Part shown: positions 33,978-43,609 of the stretch, in pieces
Layout of the letters: every line of letters starts with the position of its first letter
Position numbering within the stretch: the first letter of the stretch is position 1
Assembly: GCA_001804785.1 (NCBI GenBank)
Contig: MHBG01000073.1
Span: 1-64,000 of the forward strand
Length of the DNA: 64,000 nt
Origin: Lentisphaerae bacterium GWF2_45_14
Lineage (GTDB): Bacteria > Verrucomicrobiota > Lentisphaeria > Victivallales > GWF2-45-14
Direction: 5' to 3'
Translations under genes and position numbers: made by a program
The notes under the pieces: generated by a model
The model's database searches: none
Seen by the model: the letters and a program-made list of their open reading frames with translations, nothing else
What the model was told of the DNA's origin: nothing

Positions 33978-36097
33978 AACAGAAAACTCTCTCAATAATA
34001 ATTCCCGTATACAACGAGGAGGGCACTATAAAAAAGCTCCTCGAACTCGTGAAAAATGCGCCGCTCGCGATAAATAAGGAACTTGTCATTGTCAACGACG
34101 GTTCGCTCGATTCAAGCAGGGATATCATCCTGAAATGGCGGCTTGAGAATCCCGATACCGCCTCGTTCAGTACTCTTTACATAGACAAGGCGAACGGCGG
34201 CAAGGGATCCGCAGTTCGCGAGGGAATCATCAAGTCCAGCGGTGATATCGTTATAATTCAGGATGCCGATCTCGAATATGACCCAGCCGATTACCAGATA
34301 TGTATCGACCCGATATTGAACGGCGAAACAAAAGTCGTTTACGGTTCGAGGGAGCTTTCCAATCGTAACCGGATTTATTCTACACCGTCATTTTATATCG
34401 GAGGGCTTACTCTTACGTACTGGATAAATCTGCTTTATGGAAGCGACCTTACCGATGAGCCGACCTGTTATAAAACCTTTGACGGCAAGTTGATAAGAAC
34501 ACTGCTCTTTAGAGGGGATAAATTCGAGTGGGAACCCGAAATTACCGCAAAGCTTTTGCGGCTGGGCTACACGATAAAGGAGGTTACCGTAACCTACAGG
34601 CCGAGAAAGCTTGAAGAAGGCAAGAAGATTAAGTGGACCGACGGCGTTTCAGGGCTCTGGTGTGCGCTCTACTGGAGGTTTGCAGGGATATCGTCCGAAA
34701 GAAAAAAACTCACCTCAATCTTATCCGAGCATTCTCTGGTTCGCGATTGCCGTCGTAAATTCTATGCTATGCTTAGTATTTTTATAATTGCGTTAGCGAT
34801 ACGGCTTCTCTGTGCGATTCCTGGGATGAGTGAACCTGAAAAACTTTTGTTCCGTCCTGATTCGAGTCAGTACTACAATATAGCGCTTTCAATCCTTCAG
34901 GACGGGGCATATAATACGGCGCCGGGGTCGGGTATTCCGGCTGTGGTGAGGGTTCCCGGCTATCCTGCCTATCTTGCGGCACTGCTTTTTATCAGCAATA
35001 ACAGTCTGCCGTTCTGTGTGATTGTGTCATGTTTTCTGAGCGCACTGATATGTGTGGTCATATTCTATACCGGTGATTACGTTGCGGGTTGGCGGGTCGG
35101 GGCTGTTGCGTCCCTTCTCTTTGCTCTTAACATAACTTCGATTGCGTTGGGGCCGATGTTTCTTTCGGATACTCTATTTGCCTGTGTTGCCGCCGTGCAG
35201 ATGTATTTTTTCTTTCGCTTTTATTACAGCAAGATGTTCTTTTATCTGCTGATTTCGATAGGGTTTGCTTCGCTTGGAGCGTTGATAAGGCCGCTTAATC
35301 AGTTTTGGATAGCGCCATGTCTTGTCCTTATTTTGATGGGGAATCTGTCGTTAAAGAAAAAGGGCGGGGCTTCGATTTGCGCCGTTCTCATTTTTGGTAT
35401 TATAATAGGGCCGTGGGTGTTGCGCAACAAACTTTGCGGGGCAGGGTGGCGACTTGACGGAATATCGGGAGATATTGTTTTTCACAATGGCGCCGTGCTT
35501 TTGAGCAAGATGACAGGTGATGACCAGGGCAAGGTGAGGGCTCGCCTGTTTGCCGAGGCGAAGGACGAGTTTGAAAAACATCCTGGGCTTTATAGGGACG
35601 CGGGCAGTCGTATCGCTTGGGGTGAAAAGCGTTTTTACTCAATGGTAGGGGATGCCCCGTTTACCTATCTGGGATTGCATTTCAGGCCGTATGTTCTTTT
35701 CCCTGATGCTCCCAGCTTCCTCCAGAATCTCGGAATTACTGTCGGTGAGCGCGGCACCTTCGATGTCTTGAGCCGTCACGGGATTGTCGCCGCGGTAAAG
35801 CATTACTTTAAGTCCGGTTATGGACCGTTGTTCATGGTTATGCCGCTGTTGCTTATCGCATTTTGTACTTATTGTGCGGCAGGTGCTTTTCTTCTGAGGT
35901 CGCTTTGGAAAAGGCAATGGTTCATGCTGCTGTGTTTTCTGGCTTTCGTCGAATTCTATCTTTTCGTGCCGGGTCCGATAAATATGCCGCGTTATCAGCT
36001 TCCGGCGTTGCCGCTACTCTGTGTTTTTGCCGCGGTGTATGTATTTTCCATAAAAAAATATCTGGAGGAACATGGCTTCAAGCTTCGTATATTCTGA
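33974..36097 (+). CDS. GT2 polyprenyl-phosphate glycosyltransferase fused to a GT-C-like membrane domain
   Basis: A 707-residue two-part protein. Residues 1-240 are a GT2 (dolichyl-phosphate mannose synthase-like) domain: LSIIIPVYNEEGTIKKLL, VIVNDGSLDSS, NGGKGSAVREG, the metal-binding QDADLEYDP and a late WEPEITAKLLR. Such enzymes charge a polyprenyl phosphate with a sugar on the cytoplasmic face. Residues about 265-707 contain about ten transmembrane helices. Near residue 300 a polar loop (FRPDSSQYYNIALSIL, PGYPAYLA) resembles GT39-type membrane transferases. The fusion would join synthesis of the lipid-linked sugar to its transfer. It overlaps both neighbours (4 bases and 26 bases). Confidence 0.75.
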   Translation: MKQKTLSIIIPVYNEEGTIKKLLELVKNAPLAINKELVIVNDGSLDSSRDIILKWRLENPDTASFSTLYIDKANGGKGSAVREGIIKSSGDIVIIQDADLEYDPADYQICIDPILNGETKVVYGSRELSNRNRIYSTPSFYIGGLTLTYWINLLYGSDLTDEPTCYKTFDGKLIRTLLFRGDKFEWEPEITAKLLRLGYTIKEVTVTYRPRKLEEGKKIKWTDGVSGLWCALYWRFAGISSERKKLTSILSEHSLVRDCRRKFYAMLSIFIIALAIRLLCAIPGMSEPEKLLFRPDSSQYYNIALSILQDGAYNTAPGSGIPAVVRVPGYPAYLAALLFISNNSLPFCVIVSCFLSALICVVIFYTGDYVAGWRVGAVASLLFALNITSIALGPMFLSDTLFACVAAVQMYFFFRFYYSKMFFYLLISIGFASLGALIRPLNQFWIAPCLVLILMGNLSLKKKGGASICAVLIFGIIIGPWVLRNKLCGAGWRLDGISGDIVFHNGAVLLSKMTGDDQGKVRARLFAEAKDEFEKHPGLYRDAGSRIAWGEKRFYSMVGDAPFTYLGLHFRPYVLFPDAPSFLQNLGITVGERGTFDVLSRHGIVAAVKHYFKSGYGPLFMVMPLLLIAFCTYCAAGAFLLRSLWKRQWFMLLCFLAFVEFYLFVPGPINMPRYQLPALPLLCVFAAVYVFSIKKYLEEHGFKLRIF

Positions 36098-36794
36098 TCA
36101 GGAACTGATGTCTGACGCACAGAATTACAGAAAATTTCTCTTCAGCCTTCTCAAGCCTTACATAAGGGGAAGAATTCTTGAAATAGGCTCGGGGATAGGC
36201 AACGTCACGTCCATGGCCCTCTCGTGTCCTGCCGATAAGATATCTTCGTACACGTGCATAGAACCGGAAAAATCCTGTATCCCGTCGCTTGAAAAACTTA
36301 TCTCTGCGAGCGGTATCCATGGTGAAATCATAAATGGTTCATTTCCCGAGGCCCTTCCTTGCGGCACTGGGGAATTCGACTTGATTTTCAGCTATAATGT
36401 CATGGAGCACATAGAAGAAGATGTCGCGGCGTTCCGTATATGTAATTCCCTGCTTGCGGAGAATGGTGTGCTTTTTGTTTTTGTGCCGGCCTTTATGTGT
36501 CTCTTCGGCAGTATGGACAGGCATTTGAAGCACTTTCGGCGTTATACCAAAAAAGATATTGCGAATAAGCTTGAGCTGGCTGGGTTTAGAATCGAATTAA
36601 TGAGATATTGCAATTTTGCCGGTTTCTGGGGATGGTTTCTGAATAACAGGATTCTTAAAATATCGAGTCAGAAGTCTTCGCAGATTGCACTCTTCGACAA
36701 AGTAATACTTCCCGCGCAACAGTTTATTGAAAATATCATCGAACCGCCGCTGGGGCAGAATCTTTACGTTGTCGCGGTGAAGGGGAAGCATTGA
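36072..36794 (+). CDS. Class I SAM-dependent methyltransferase
   Basis: A 240-residue methyltransferase with the Rossmann motif I ILEIGSGIGNVT near residues 35-46, motif II acidic residue in TCIEPEK, and motif IV FDLIFSYNVMEHIEED near 102-117. A late FRRYTKKDI segment is typical of the Methyltransf_11/23-type family that modifies glycans or lipids. TGGAGG precedes the ATG, inside the 3' end of the glycosyltransferase gene. An acceptor glycan from the same operon is plausible. Confidence 0.82.
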   Translation: MASSFVYSDQELMSDAQNYRKFLFSLLKPYIRGRILEIGSGIGNVTSMALSCPADKISSYTCIEPEKSCIPSLEKLISASGIHGEIINGSFPEALPCGTGEFDLIFSYNVMEHIEEDVAAFRICNSLLAENGVLFVFVPAFMCLFGSMDRHLKHFRRYTKKDIANKLELAGFRIELMRYCNFAGFWGWFLNNRILKISSQKSSQIALFDKVILPAQQFIENIIEPPLGQNLYVVAVKGKH

Positions 36795-36857
36795 ATTTGA
36801 TATGTAAAAGGATTTGTGCGATATTAGGCATTGAACCTAAATGTGGAGAATTTTATT

Positions 36858-38339
36858 TTGAAAAAGACTTATCTTGCTTTCGATCTCGGCGCTTCAAGCG
36901 GAAGGGCAATACTCGGAATCCTTGAAAATGGAAAGCTCTCGCTCGAAGAGGTGCATCGTTTTTCCAACGGCCCCGTTGAGATGGAAGGATCTCTTTACTG
37001 GGATTTCGGTTCCATTTGTTCAGAAATAAAAACAGGACTGAAAAAGGCACTTGCCGTTGAGAAAAATATTTCGGGGATGGCTGTGGACACCTGGGGCGTC
37101 GACTACGTCATACTTAAGAAGGATGGGAGCTGTGCTCGTCTTCCATATAATTATCGCGATCCGCGTACGGATTCCATGCCTGAAAAGGTTTTTTCCGTAA
37201 TTCCTAAAGAGAAACTTTATGAGAGGACCGGTATTCAATTTATGCAGTTGAATACGATTTACCAGCTGGCCGCACACAGGGAAAAGCATCCCGGCGACTT
37301 CGAAGAAGGCAATACGCTTCTCTTCGTCCCCGACGCAATAACCTATATGCTTTGCGGTAAGAAATCATGCGAATATACTATTGCGTCCACCAGCAACCTT
37401 GTGGACGCTGAAAAGAGGGATTGGGACAGGGAGCTCATTTCAATGCTGGGGCTTCCGTGCGGCCTTTTTCCCTCAATAAAGATGCCGGGAACCGTTGCGG
37501 GAACTCTTTCCCCTCAAATCATGAATGAGTTGAATTGCGGGCCTGTTCCCGTAATGTACGTGGGAAGCCACGATACGGCTTCCGCTGTTGCCTCCGTTCC
37601 TGCCGATGAGTCGAAAAAATGGGCCTACATCAGTTGCGGCACATGGGCCTTGCTTGGCGCAGAGCTTAAATCTCCGATTCTCTCAATGGATGCGATGGAT
37701 TCGGATTATACGAACGAGGGAGGGCTCTGCGGCAGCATAAGGTTCCTTACCAACATAATGGGCTCATGGCTCTTCCAGGAGACAAAGCGCGTGTGGAATG
37801 AAAAGGGAAACCCTATCGGCTTTGCCGAAATGTCAAAACTAGCCTCATCAGCGGAACCGTTCAAGTATTTTATCAATCCGAACGATAAGCGTTTTTTTAC
37901 TCCTTGCGACATGCCTGAAAATATCAGGCGCTCGTGCAAAGAGAGCGGGCAGGGGGCTATTGAAGACGATGCCGCGCTTCTTCGTTGCATATATGATTCG
38001 CTGGCGCTCTGTTTCAGATACAAAATAGAAAAGCTTGAAAAGCTGCTGGGTGTTAATTATGAGTGCCTTAACATGGTCGGCGGTGCGACGAGGGATACTC
38101 TCCTGATGCAGCTTACATCCGACTGTGTCGGGATTCCTGTATATGCCGGACCTGTCGAGGCTACCTCGATTGGCAATATTTGCACTCAGGCAATGGCAGA
38201 TGGCGCTATTCCGAATCTTGCGCTCGCCAGGGGACTGATAAGGGACTCCTTCGATATTCCGGAATTCAAGCCGGACAAGGCGGCCTCTTCGGGATGGGGC
38301 AGCGCCTATAGTCGTTTTAAGGGAGTGACAGGCCTTTGA
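36858..38339 (+). CDS. rhaB: Rhamnulokinase
   Basis: A 493-residue FGGY-family sugar kinase. It opens with YLAFDLGASSGRAILG (phosphate 1 motif) and has VDTWGVDYVILK, YRDPRT and an Asp in GSHDTASAVASVP, matching RhaB more closely than xylulokinase or glycerol kinase. Further C-terminal blocks are SCGTWALLG and NMVGGATRDTLLMQ. RhaB phosphorylates L-rhamnulose to L-rhamnulose-1-phosphate. The start is likely the TTG at 36858 with GGAG nine bases upstream; a TTG at 36831 would add nine residues. No other rhamnose genes are adjacent. Confidence 0.85.
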   Translation: MKKTYLAFDLGASSGRAILGILENGKLSLEEVHRFSNGPVEMEGSLYWDFGSICSEIKTGLKKALAVEKNISGMAVDTWGVDYVILKKDGSCARLPYNYRDPRTDSMPEKVFSVIPKEKLYERTGIQFMQLNTIYQLAAHREKHPGDFEEGNTLLFVPDAITYMLCGKKSCEYTIASTSNLVDAEKRDWDRELISMLGLPCGLFPSIKMPGTVAGTLSPQIMNELNCGPVPVMYVGSHDTASAVASVPADESKKWAYISCGTWALLGAELKSPILSMDAMDSDYTNEGGLCGSIRFLTNIMGSWLFQETKRVWNEKGNPIGFAEMSKLASSAEPFKYFINPNDKRFFTPCDMPENIRRSCKESGQGAIEDDAALLRCIYDSLALCFRYKIEKLEKLLGVNYECLNMVGGATRDTLLMQLTSDCVGIPVYAGPVEATSIGNICTQAMADGAIPNLALARGLIRDSFDIPEFKPDKAASSGWGSAYSRFKGVTGL

Positions 38340-38666
38340 TGTGCTGTAAGTTGTTGTTGGTAAATATATTGCGCCTAAGTGTCTTAATTTGAGCAAGGAT
38401 TCGACAACTTATAAAAAATATAAGTTTTTTGTTTGATTTCTTCGCTTATTCTGTTAGATTCTTTACTGTCGTCCGTGGGGGTAGACCCGGTGCCTGTTAA
38501 TAACCTGTTTGCAAGTTGTTGACTTTCTTCGGAGCTGTGCCTTAATGACCTTTCGCAGAAAGTCTTAGGATGTTTTTTGTGTAAGGGTTTGGAATTTCGC
38601 CGAATGGGGTTAATATTAGGCTTTTGTGGCTGTTAAACTTTACTTATTTGTGTGAGGGGAAATAAA
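38340..38666. other. Intergenic region before dnaA
   Basis: 327 bases between rhaB and dnaA, A+T-rich at the left. I looked for DnaA boxes (TTWTNCACA) on both strands and found none within one mismatch, and no convincing terminator or promoter. A TTGACT at 38519-38524 lacks a matching -10. So there is no visible basis to call an origin here. Confidence 0.4.
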
Positions 38667-40067
38667 ATGCTTAAGGGCATTTCAGATGTGAATATCGCAT
38701 GGGAAATGGCGTGCGTTGAACTTAAAAAGAAGGTTTCTGTTCAGACCTTCGAACATTGGTTCAACCCGATAGTTCCCGTGGATTTCAAAGATGGCAAAAT
38801 AGTGCTTGGAGTGTCAGACGATTTTTTTGCGGACTGGCTTCTTAGCAATTACGAGGATATTCTTGCGGAGGCTCTCAGTGCCGCGATGGGACAGGAGACC
38901 GCGCTGGAACTTAAGCTGGGATACCTTCCGCCTGAAAGTGTGCAAATCAAGGAGGAATGTCCCGAGAAACTTGTCAACGGTGGGACGACGGCAGCAGTAC
39001 CGAACGCCAAAAGCGTAGTCAATGCTCAGGCCCCGAATTGTCTTCAGCGCCATACCTTCGCGAACTTTGTTGTTGGCGAGGAAAATCGTTATGCTTATAC
39101 CGCAGCGCTCACTGCGGGCCAGTCGCCCGGAGGCGTATATAATCCTCTTTATATTTATGGAGGCACAGGACTTGGGAAGACGCATCTTCTTCAGGCAGTT
39201 GCGCACGAGGTGCTCCAGCACAATCCGAGAGCTAGGATCGAATATACAACCTGCGAATCTTTCCTGAACAGCTACGTAGACTCGCTTCAGCAGAAGAAAC
39301 ACGGTGAGTTCAGGGGACATTTCAGGAACGTTGATGTGCTTCTTATTGACGATGTCCACCAGCTCGCGAACAAAATACAGCTCCAGGAAGAGTTTTTTAA
39401 CACATTCAATACGCTCTACAACGGAAACAAGCAGATAATACTTACTTCCGACAAGCAGCCCTGTGAGATACACGGGCTTGAGGAAAGGCTTGTTTCCCGC
39501 TTTGAATGGGGCATTACGACCGAGATAACAGCGCCGGGCCTTGAGACGCGCCTGGCAATCCTGCGTATGAAACAACAGGAGCACCTGATAAAACTTGACG
39601 ACGATGTTTTATTTTTTCTGGCTTCGAATATTACATCGAGCATCAGAAGGCTTGAGGGCGCACTTCTGAGACTTGTGGCCTTTTCGTCGGCGATGTCGAA
39701 CTGTAAGATTACGGTACAGAAAGCGGAAGAGCTGCTCGGCAAGCTTATCGAGGAAGATGCCAGCGGCAAAAAAATTTCCATAGACAATATTCTCAAATCT
39801 GTTGCCGATTATTTTGAGCTGAGAGTACATGATTTGACGGGTTCAAGAAGGCCGAAGAACATAGTCGAGCCACGCATGATAGCCATGTATATTACAAGGA
39901 CGCTTACGGCGTTTTCGCTTCCTGAAATCGGAATGGCTTTCGGCGGCAGGAATCACGCTACAGTGATACACGCGGTGAAAAAAGTCAGATCCGATTGCGA
40001 AAAAGATGAAAACATGAGAAGAACCGTTTCAATGCTCGAACGCCAGGTACAACGTGGCGTGAGCTGA
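38667..40067 (+). CDS. dnaA: Chromosomal replication initiator protein DnaA
   Basis: A 466-residue DnaA of normal length. Domain I (about 1-85) has SVQTFEHWFNPI. A short linker leads to the AAA+ domain with Walker A GGTGLGKT (165-172), Walker B VLLIDDVHQ and the sensor-like SIRRLEGALLRL. Domain IV has the DNA-binding signature EPRMIAMYITRTLT and GGRNHATVIHAVKKV (commonly GGRDHTTVLHA, so Asn replaces Asp). ATG at 38667 follows GAGGGGA; a GTG upstream is less likely. dnaN and gyrase genes are not beside it, unlike in many bacteria. Confidence 0.95.
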   Translation: MLKGISDVNIAWEMACVELKKKVSVQTFEHWFNPIVPVDFKDGKIVLGVSDDFFADWLLSNYEDILAEALSAAMGQETALELKLGYLPPESVQIKEECPEKLVNGGTTAAVPNAKSVVNAQAPNCLQRHTFANFVVGEENRYAYTAALTAGQSPGGVYNPLYIYGGTGLGKTHLLQAVAHEVLQHNPRARIEYTTCESFLNSYVDSLQQKKHGEFRGHFRNVDVLLIDDVHQLANKIQLQEEFFNTFNTLYNGNKQIILTSDKQPCEIHGLEERLVSRFEWGITTEITAPGLETRLAILRMKQQEHLIKLDDDVLFFLASNITSSIRRLEGALLRLVAFSSAMSNCKITVQKAEELLGKLIEEDASGKKISIDNILKSVADYFELRVHDLTGSRRPKNIVEPRMIAMYITRTLTAFSLPEIGMAFGGRNHATVIHAVKKVRSDCEKDENMRRTVSMLERQVQRGVS

Positions 40068-40102
40068 GTTTTTCTTTAATATTGTGAGGGCTTTCGGCTC
40101 TT

Positions 40103-40906
40103 ATGCTTGCGGACTACCATACACATACATATCTTTGCAAACACGCTTCCGGCGAGCCCGAGGAGTATCTACGCCAGGCCGAGAGGGCTGGACTTGCGGA
40201 AATCGGGGTCTCTGATCATTGTCCGTGGCCGGATGGCTACGATACTGAGTGCCGGATGGCCGTGGAGGAATACGGTCTTTACCGTGATATAACAGCCAAA
40301 CTTCAATCCTTAGGCTCAAAGGTAAAGGTGCGTATCGGTCTTGAGGTTGACTGGGTGCCAGGGCAGATGGAGATTGTGCGGGAGAAGGTGGAGTCAGGGA
40401 ACTTTGACTATATCATAGGCTCGGTACATTATGTTGACGATTTTCCGTTTGACAACCCGGCTATGCTTGAAGAATGGGCGAAGCCCGGGAAGCAGGAATG
40501 GGTATGGGCGAATTACGCGTCCTTGCTGACTGAGTATATAATGAATTTTGACTTTGAGATAATAGGGCATATGGATTTGCCGAAGAAGTTTGGGCATTTT
40601 CCCTGCGAGATGAAGAAATTTATGGAAAAGGCAGACTATGCCTTTGAACTTGCGGGAGCAAAAAATATGTCCATTGAACTTAATACCTCTGGCCTGAGAA
40701 AGCCGGTGAAGGAAATATATCCATCATTGGAGATCCTGAAGCTGGCGAAATTCCGAGGACTTACGATTACGCTGGGTTCTGATGCCCACCATCCTAGCGA
40801 AGTCGCGGCGAATTTCAAGGATGCCGTCGAGCTGGCAACGCTGGCTGGCTACAAAGAATTCGCGCTCTACTCGGCGAGGGAAGCAAGTCTTGCTTCGCTT
40901 TTCTGA
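40103..40906 (+). CDS. hisJ: Histidinol-phosphatase, PHP family (HisJ-like)
   Basis: A 267-residue PHP-superfamily phosphatase. Metal-site residues are visible in the usual order: DYHTHTYLCKHA at residues 4-15, SDHCPW near 37-42, a Glu in GLEVDWVPG, IIGSVHYVDDFP near 104-115, GHMDL and GSDAHHPSEV near 224-233. HisJ removes phosphate from histidinol phosphate in histidine synthesis. No other his genes are near, so related sugar-phosphate substrates are not excluded. The gene follows dnaA by 35 bases. Confidence 0.82.
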   Translation: MLADYHTHTYLCKHASGEPEEYLRQAERAGLAEIGVSDHCPWPDGYDTECRMAVEEYGLYRDITAKLQSLGSKVKVRIGLEVDWVPGQMEIVREKVESGNFDYIIGSVHYVDDFPFDNPAMLEEWAKPGKQEWVWANYASLLTEYIMNFDFEIIGHMDLPKKFGHFPCEMKKFMEKADYAFELAGAKNMSIELNTSGLRKPVKEIYPSLEILKLAKFRGLTITLGSDAHHPSEVAANFKDAVELATLAGYKEFALYSAREASLASLF

Positions 40907-40925
40907 AATAAACTCCTAAAAAAAC

Positions 40926-40940
40926 TGGCACACCCCCTGC
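40926..40940 (+). promoter_or_regulatory. Sigma-54 promoter for the flgF operon
   Basis: TGGCAC, ACCCC, CTGC: GG at 40927-40928 and GC at 40939-40940 are ten bases apart. The flgF ATG at 40981 follows about 28 bases after the predicted start. It heads the long flagellar operon flgF to flgL. Confidence 0.7.
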
Positions 40941-40980
40941 GTCAAATCTATTCCAGAAACTAAAAAAGGATTCAGGAAAG

Positions 40981-41748
40981 ATGTCAGACACACTCTATAC
41001 AGCGACCTCCGGAATGATTCTCGATATGAAGCGACAGGAAGTTATAGCTCGCAATCTAGCGGCGGTGAACATTCCCGGCTTCAAAAGAGAATACGTGCTT
41101 TCCCAGGAATTCAAAAATGCGCTCAGTACTGAGCTGCAGGACGATCTGAATGGTACGACGCCTGGCGAGGTGAGGGTCGATTTTACACAGGGAAACCTTA
41201 GAAATACCAGCCGTCCGCTTGATTTTGCAATCGAGGGGGACGGTTTTTTTGAAATGACTACTAATGATAACAGGACGCTCTACACACGTAATGGCGCGTT
41301 TTTTGTATCCAGTGATGGCAAGCTTGTCACATCTGAAGGCTATCCGGTCTCGGGCGAGAGCGGAGAAATACAATTCTCGACCGATGACAATCTTGCGACA
41401 CTGCAGGTTACAGGGGACGGTCTGCTTCGAGTGAGGCAGGGTGCCGACGCGAACTACATGATGAAGGAAATCGGGAAGATTAAAATTTCCGATGTCGGAG
41501 ATAAGAACAAGCTTGTCAGATTATCCGCTAATTATTTTTCTGTCGCGGATGGGAATATGGGGCAGATCAAGCCTCAGGAGCCTGAGAAATTCAAACTGAT
41601 GAACAATTTCTTGGAATCGGCGAATTCGGAACCCGTGCATGACATGGTCGCAATGATTGAGTGTCAGCGCCAGTTTGAAACGGGTCAGAAGCTTCTAAAG
41701 ATGCTTATGGATCAGGGAAGTGCGGAACGCGCGGCATACGGCGCATGA
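40981..41748 (+). CDS. flgF: Flagellar basal-body rod protein FlgF
   Basis: A 255-residue rod protein. The N-terminal axial motif is present (MSDTLYTATSGMILDMKRQEVIARNLAAVN), then the FAIEGDGFFEM segment shared by FlgE/F/G. The C-terminal block (LESANSEPVHDMVAMIECQRQFETGQKLL) is in the family form. The flanking flgG confirms the order. CAGGAAAG precedes the ATG. Exported through the flagellar type III system. Confidence 0.9.
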   Translation: MSDTLYTATSGMILDMKRQEVIARNLAAVNIPGFKREYVLSQEFKNALSTELQDDLNGTTPGEVRVDFTQGNLRNTSRPLDFAIEGDGFFEMTTNDNRTLYTRNGAFFVSSDGKLVTSEGYPVSGESGEIQFSTDDNLATLQVTGDGLLRVRQGADANYMMKEIGKIKISDVGDKNKLVRLSANYFSVADGNMGQIKPQEPEKFKLMNNFLESANSEPVHDMVAMIECQRQFETGQKLLKMLMDQGSAERAAYGA

Positions 41749-41792
41749 ACTTAAAAAGAAAAAAGCAAGAATAAAATAAGGAGAATCAAACC

Positions 41793-42569
41793 ATGATGCG
41801 GACACTGTGGATAGCGGCGAGCGGCATGGAAGCACAGCAGCTCAGGGTTGACACGATAGCTAACAATATAGCTAACGTTAATACAACATCTTACAAAGGG
41901 AGTACCGCGCACTTTCAGGACATGCTCTATGAGGAAGTTGCGATGCCGGGTTCAAGTTCATCTGTTTCGTATCTACCGGCGGGGATACAGATTGGTACCG
42001 GGGTTATGACGAATACGGTATCCAAGAATTTTGAGCAGGGCCCGTTGCAGGCTTCGAGCTCAGATTTGGACATTGCGATAGAGGGGGTTGGTTTTTTTCA
42101 AGTTCAGCTTCCCGATGGTTCTACGGCCTATACCAGGGACGGTGGATTGCACATGGATGCGACAGGAAAGGTTGTTAGCGCGGAAGGTTACGAAATAACA
42201 GGATTCCCGACTATCGATCCGAGTGCGACATCAATAACCATAGCATCGGATGGGACGGTTTCTTATTATCTGAGCGGCGCGATAACGAACGCGGGCCGCA
42301 TTCAGCTTGCGAGATTTCCAAACCCTGAGGGGTTGATATACAACGGGTTCAACAGGTATTCTCAGACAGAGGCCAGCGGTGCCCCCGAAACGGGTAATCC
42401 CGGCGAAAATAATTATGGATACGTAGCCCAGCATTACTTGGAAAATTCGAACGTGGAAATCGTTGAGGAAATGGTTGCCATGATTGCGGCTCAGAGGGCT
42501 TACGAGATGAACTCGAAGTCAATAACCACCGCCGACGAAATGCTTAGAAATATAGTCAACTTGAAATAA
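41793..42569 (+). CDS. flgG: Flagellar distal rod protein FlgG
   Basis: A 258-residue FlgG of typical length (about 260). N-terminal MRTLWIAASGMEAQQL and IANNIANVNTTSYKG, the rod-specific internal segment IQIGTGVMTNTV near residue 65, IAIEGVGFFQVQLPDG and the C-terminal LENSNVEIVEEMVAMIAAQRAYEMNSK are all canonical. An AAGGAG site precedes the ATG at 41793; a second ATG follows directly. Confidence 0.96.
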   Translation: MMRTLWIAASGMEAQQLRVDTIANNIANVNTTSYKGSTAHFQDMLYEEVAMPGSSSSVSYLPAGIQIGTGVMTNTVSKNFEQGPLQASSSDLDIAIEGVGFFQVQLPDGSTAYTRDGGLHMDATGKVVSAEGYEITGFPTIDPSATSITIASDGTVSYYLSGAITNAGRIQLARFPNPEGLIYNGFNRYSQTEASGAPETGNPGENNYGYVAQHYLENSNVEIVEEMVAMIAAQRAYEMNSKSITTADEMLRNIVNLK

Positions 42570-42593
42570 CAAGATAAAGCAGGGGATTGATAA

Positions 42594-43592
42594 ATGAACT
42601 CGTTCTCGAATGAAATAAGAAATGCCATGATATGGACAGTGCTTGCGGCAGGAATGCTTTGCGGACAGCTGGCATTTTCGGTCAAGGCATCGCCGGAAAC
42701 CGTGAAGAGGACGATAAACATAAAGGAACGCGTTGAATCGGACAGGAACGCGGTGAAGCTTAAGGATTTTGTTATAAACAAGGGAATGCTTTCGGACGAG
42801 GAGCTGGAGTTTGATATTGTAGAAGTTTCTGAAAAAAGGGAAAAGACGCTTTCTCTCGTTGATCTTGCGTGTGTTCTGCAGAATTATAATTCACTGATGA
42901 ATGTACAGCTTCGCGGGCCCTCATACATAACGGTCAGGAGACTGAAGAGTTCTGAGCATTTGGACAGGGCCAGAAGGGAAATAGCAGATTATATCAAGGG
43001 TAACCCTCCGTGGAATGACTGGGAGGTTGATGTTCTTTTGAACTCGAATGATGAACTTTTGTTGTCGAAAGCCGGGGAATTCAGCAAACTTGAAGTGAAA
43101 TCCTACTCCAGCAGCAAAATGCTCGGAACTGTAGCGTTTCGCATCATTCTATACGATATGGACGGACGGCAGAAGGACATTCTTGCTATAAATCCGGTGA
43201 TACAAAGGAAGGTAGACGTCATAGTTGCGGCCGATAGTCTTCAAAAAGGCCAGATAATACGGAAGGGCGACCTCAAAACGGCACCGATGTGGATAGACGG
43301 CAGTTCGCGGGATATGATTCTCGACGAGGCAGACTGCATTGGCAAGGAAGTTGCGAAAAAGGTAAACAGCGGCGAATTCATAAGGACATCGGATGTACTT
43401 ATGCCGGTATGCGCGAAGAAGGGCGACATCATATGGGTTGAATGCATATCGGGGGCTCTTTCAGTAAGAGTGGCCGCCACGGTACTTGAAAATGGACGAC
43501 TTGGCGACTTTATAAAAGTGAGGAACAATTCATCGCAAAAGGTGATCGATGTTGAACTTACGGAAGAAAAAACGGCGCGAAAGAGAATTTAA
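42594..43592 (+). CDS. flgA: Flagella basal body P-ring formation protein FlgA
   Basis: A 332-residue periplasmic chaperone for the P ring. A signal peptide (hydrophobic about residues 12-30, ending near VKASPE) is followed by a long N-terminal region. The C-terminal SAF domain reads VDVIVAADSLQKGQIIRKGDL, then GKEVAKKVNSGEFIRTSDV and KKGDIIWVEC. It is longer than enterobacterial FlgA (about 220), with the extra length before the SAF part. It sits between flgG and flgH. Confidence 0.9.
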   Translation: MNSFSNEIRNAMIWTVLAAGMLCGQLAFSVKASPETVKRTINIKERVESDRNAVKLKDFVINKGMLSDEELEFDIVEVSEKREKTLSLVDLACVLQNYNSLMNVQLRGPSYITVRRLKSSEHLDRARREIADYIKGNPPWNDWEVDVLLNSNDELLLSKAGEFSKLEVKSYSSSKMLGTVAFRIILYDMDGRQKDILAINPVIQRKVDVIVAADSLQKGQIIRKGDLKTAPMWIDGSSRDMILDEADCIGKEVAKKVNSGEFIRTSDVLMPVCAKKGDIIWVECISGALSVRVAATVLENGRLGDFIKVRNNSSQKVIDVELTEEKTARKRI

Positions 43593-43609
43593 AACAATAG
43601 GTGTTTGAT

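Noticed and set aside
38340-38666. oriC
   Set aside because: No DnaA box close to TTWTNCACA on either strand and no AT-rich 13-mer array; position next to dnaA alone is not enough.
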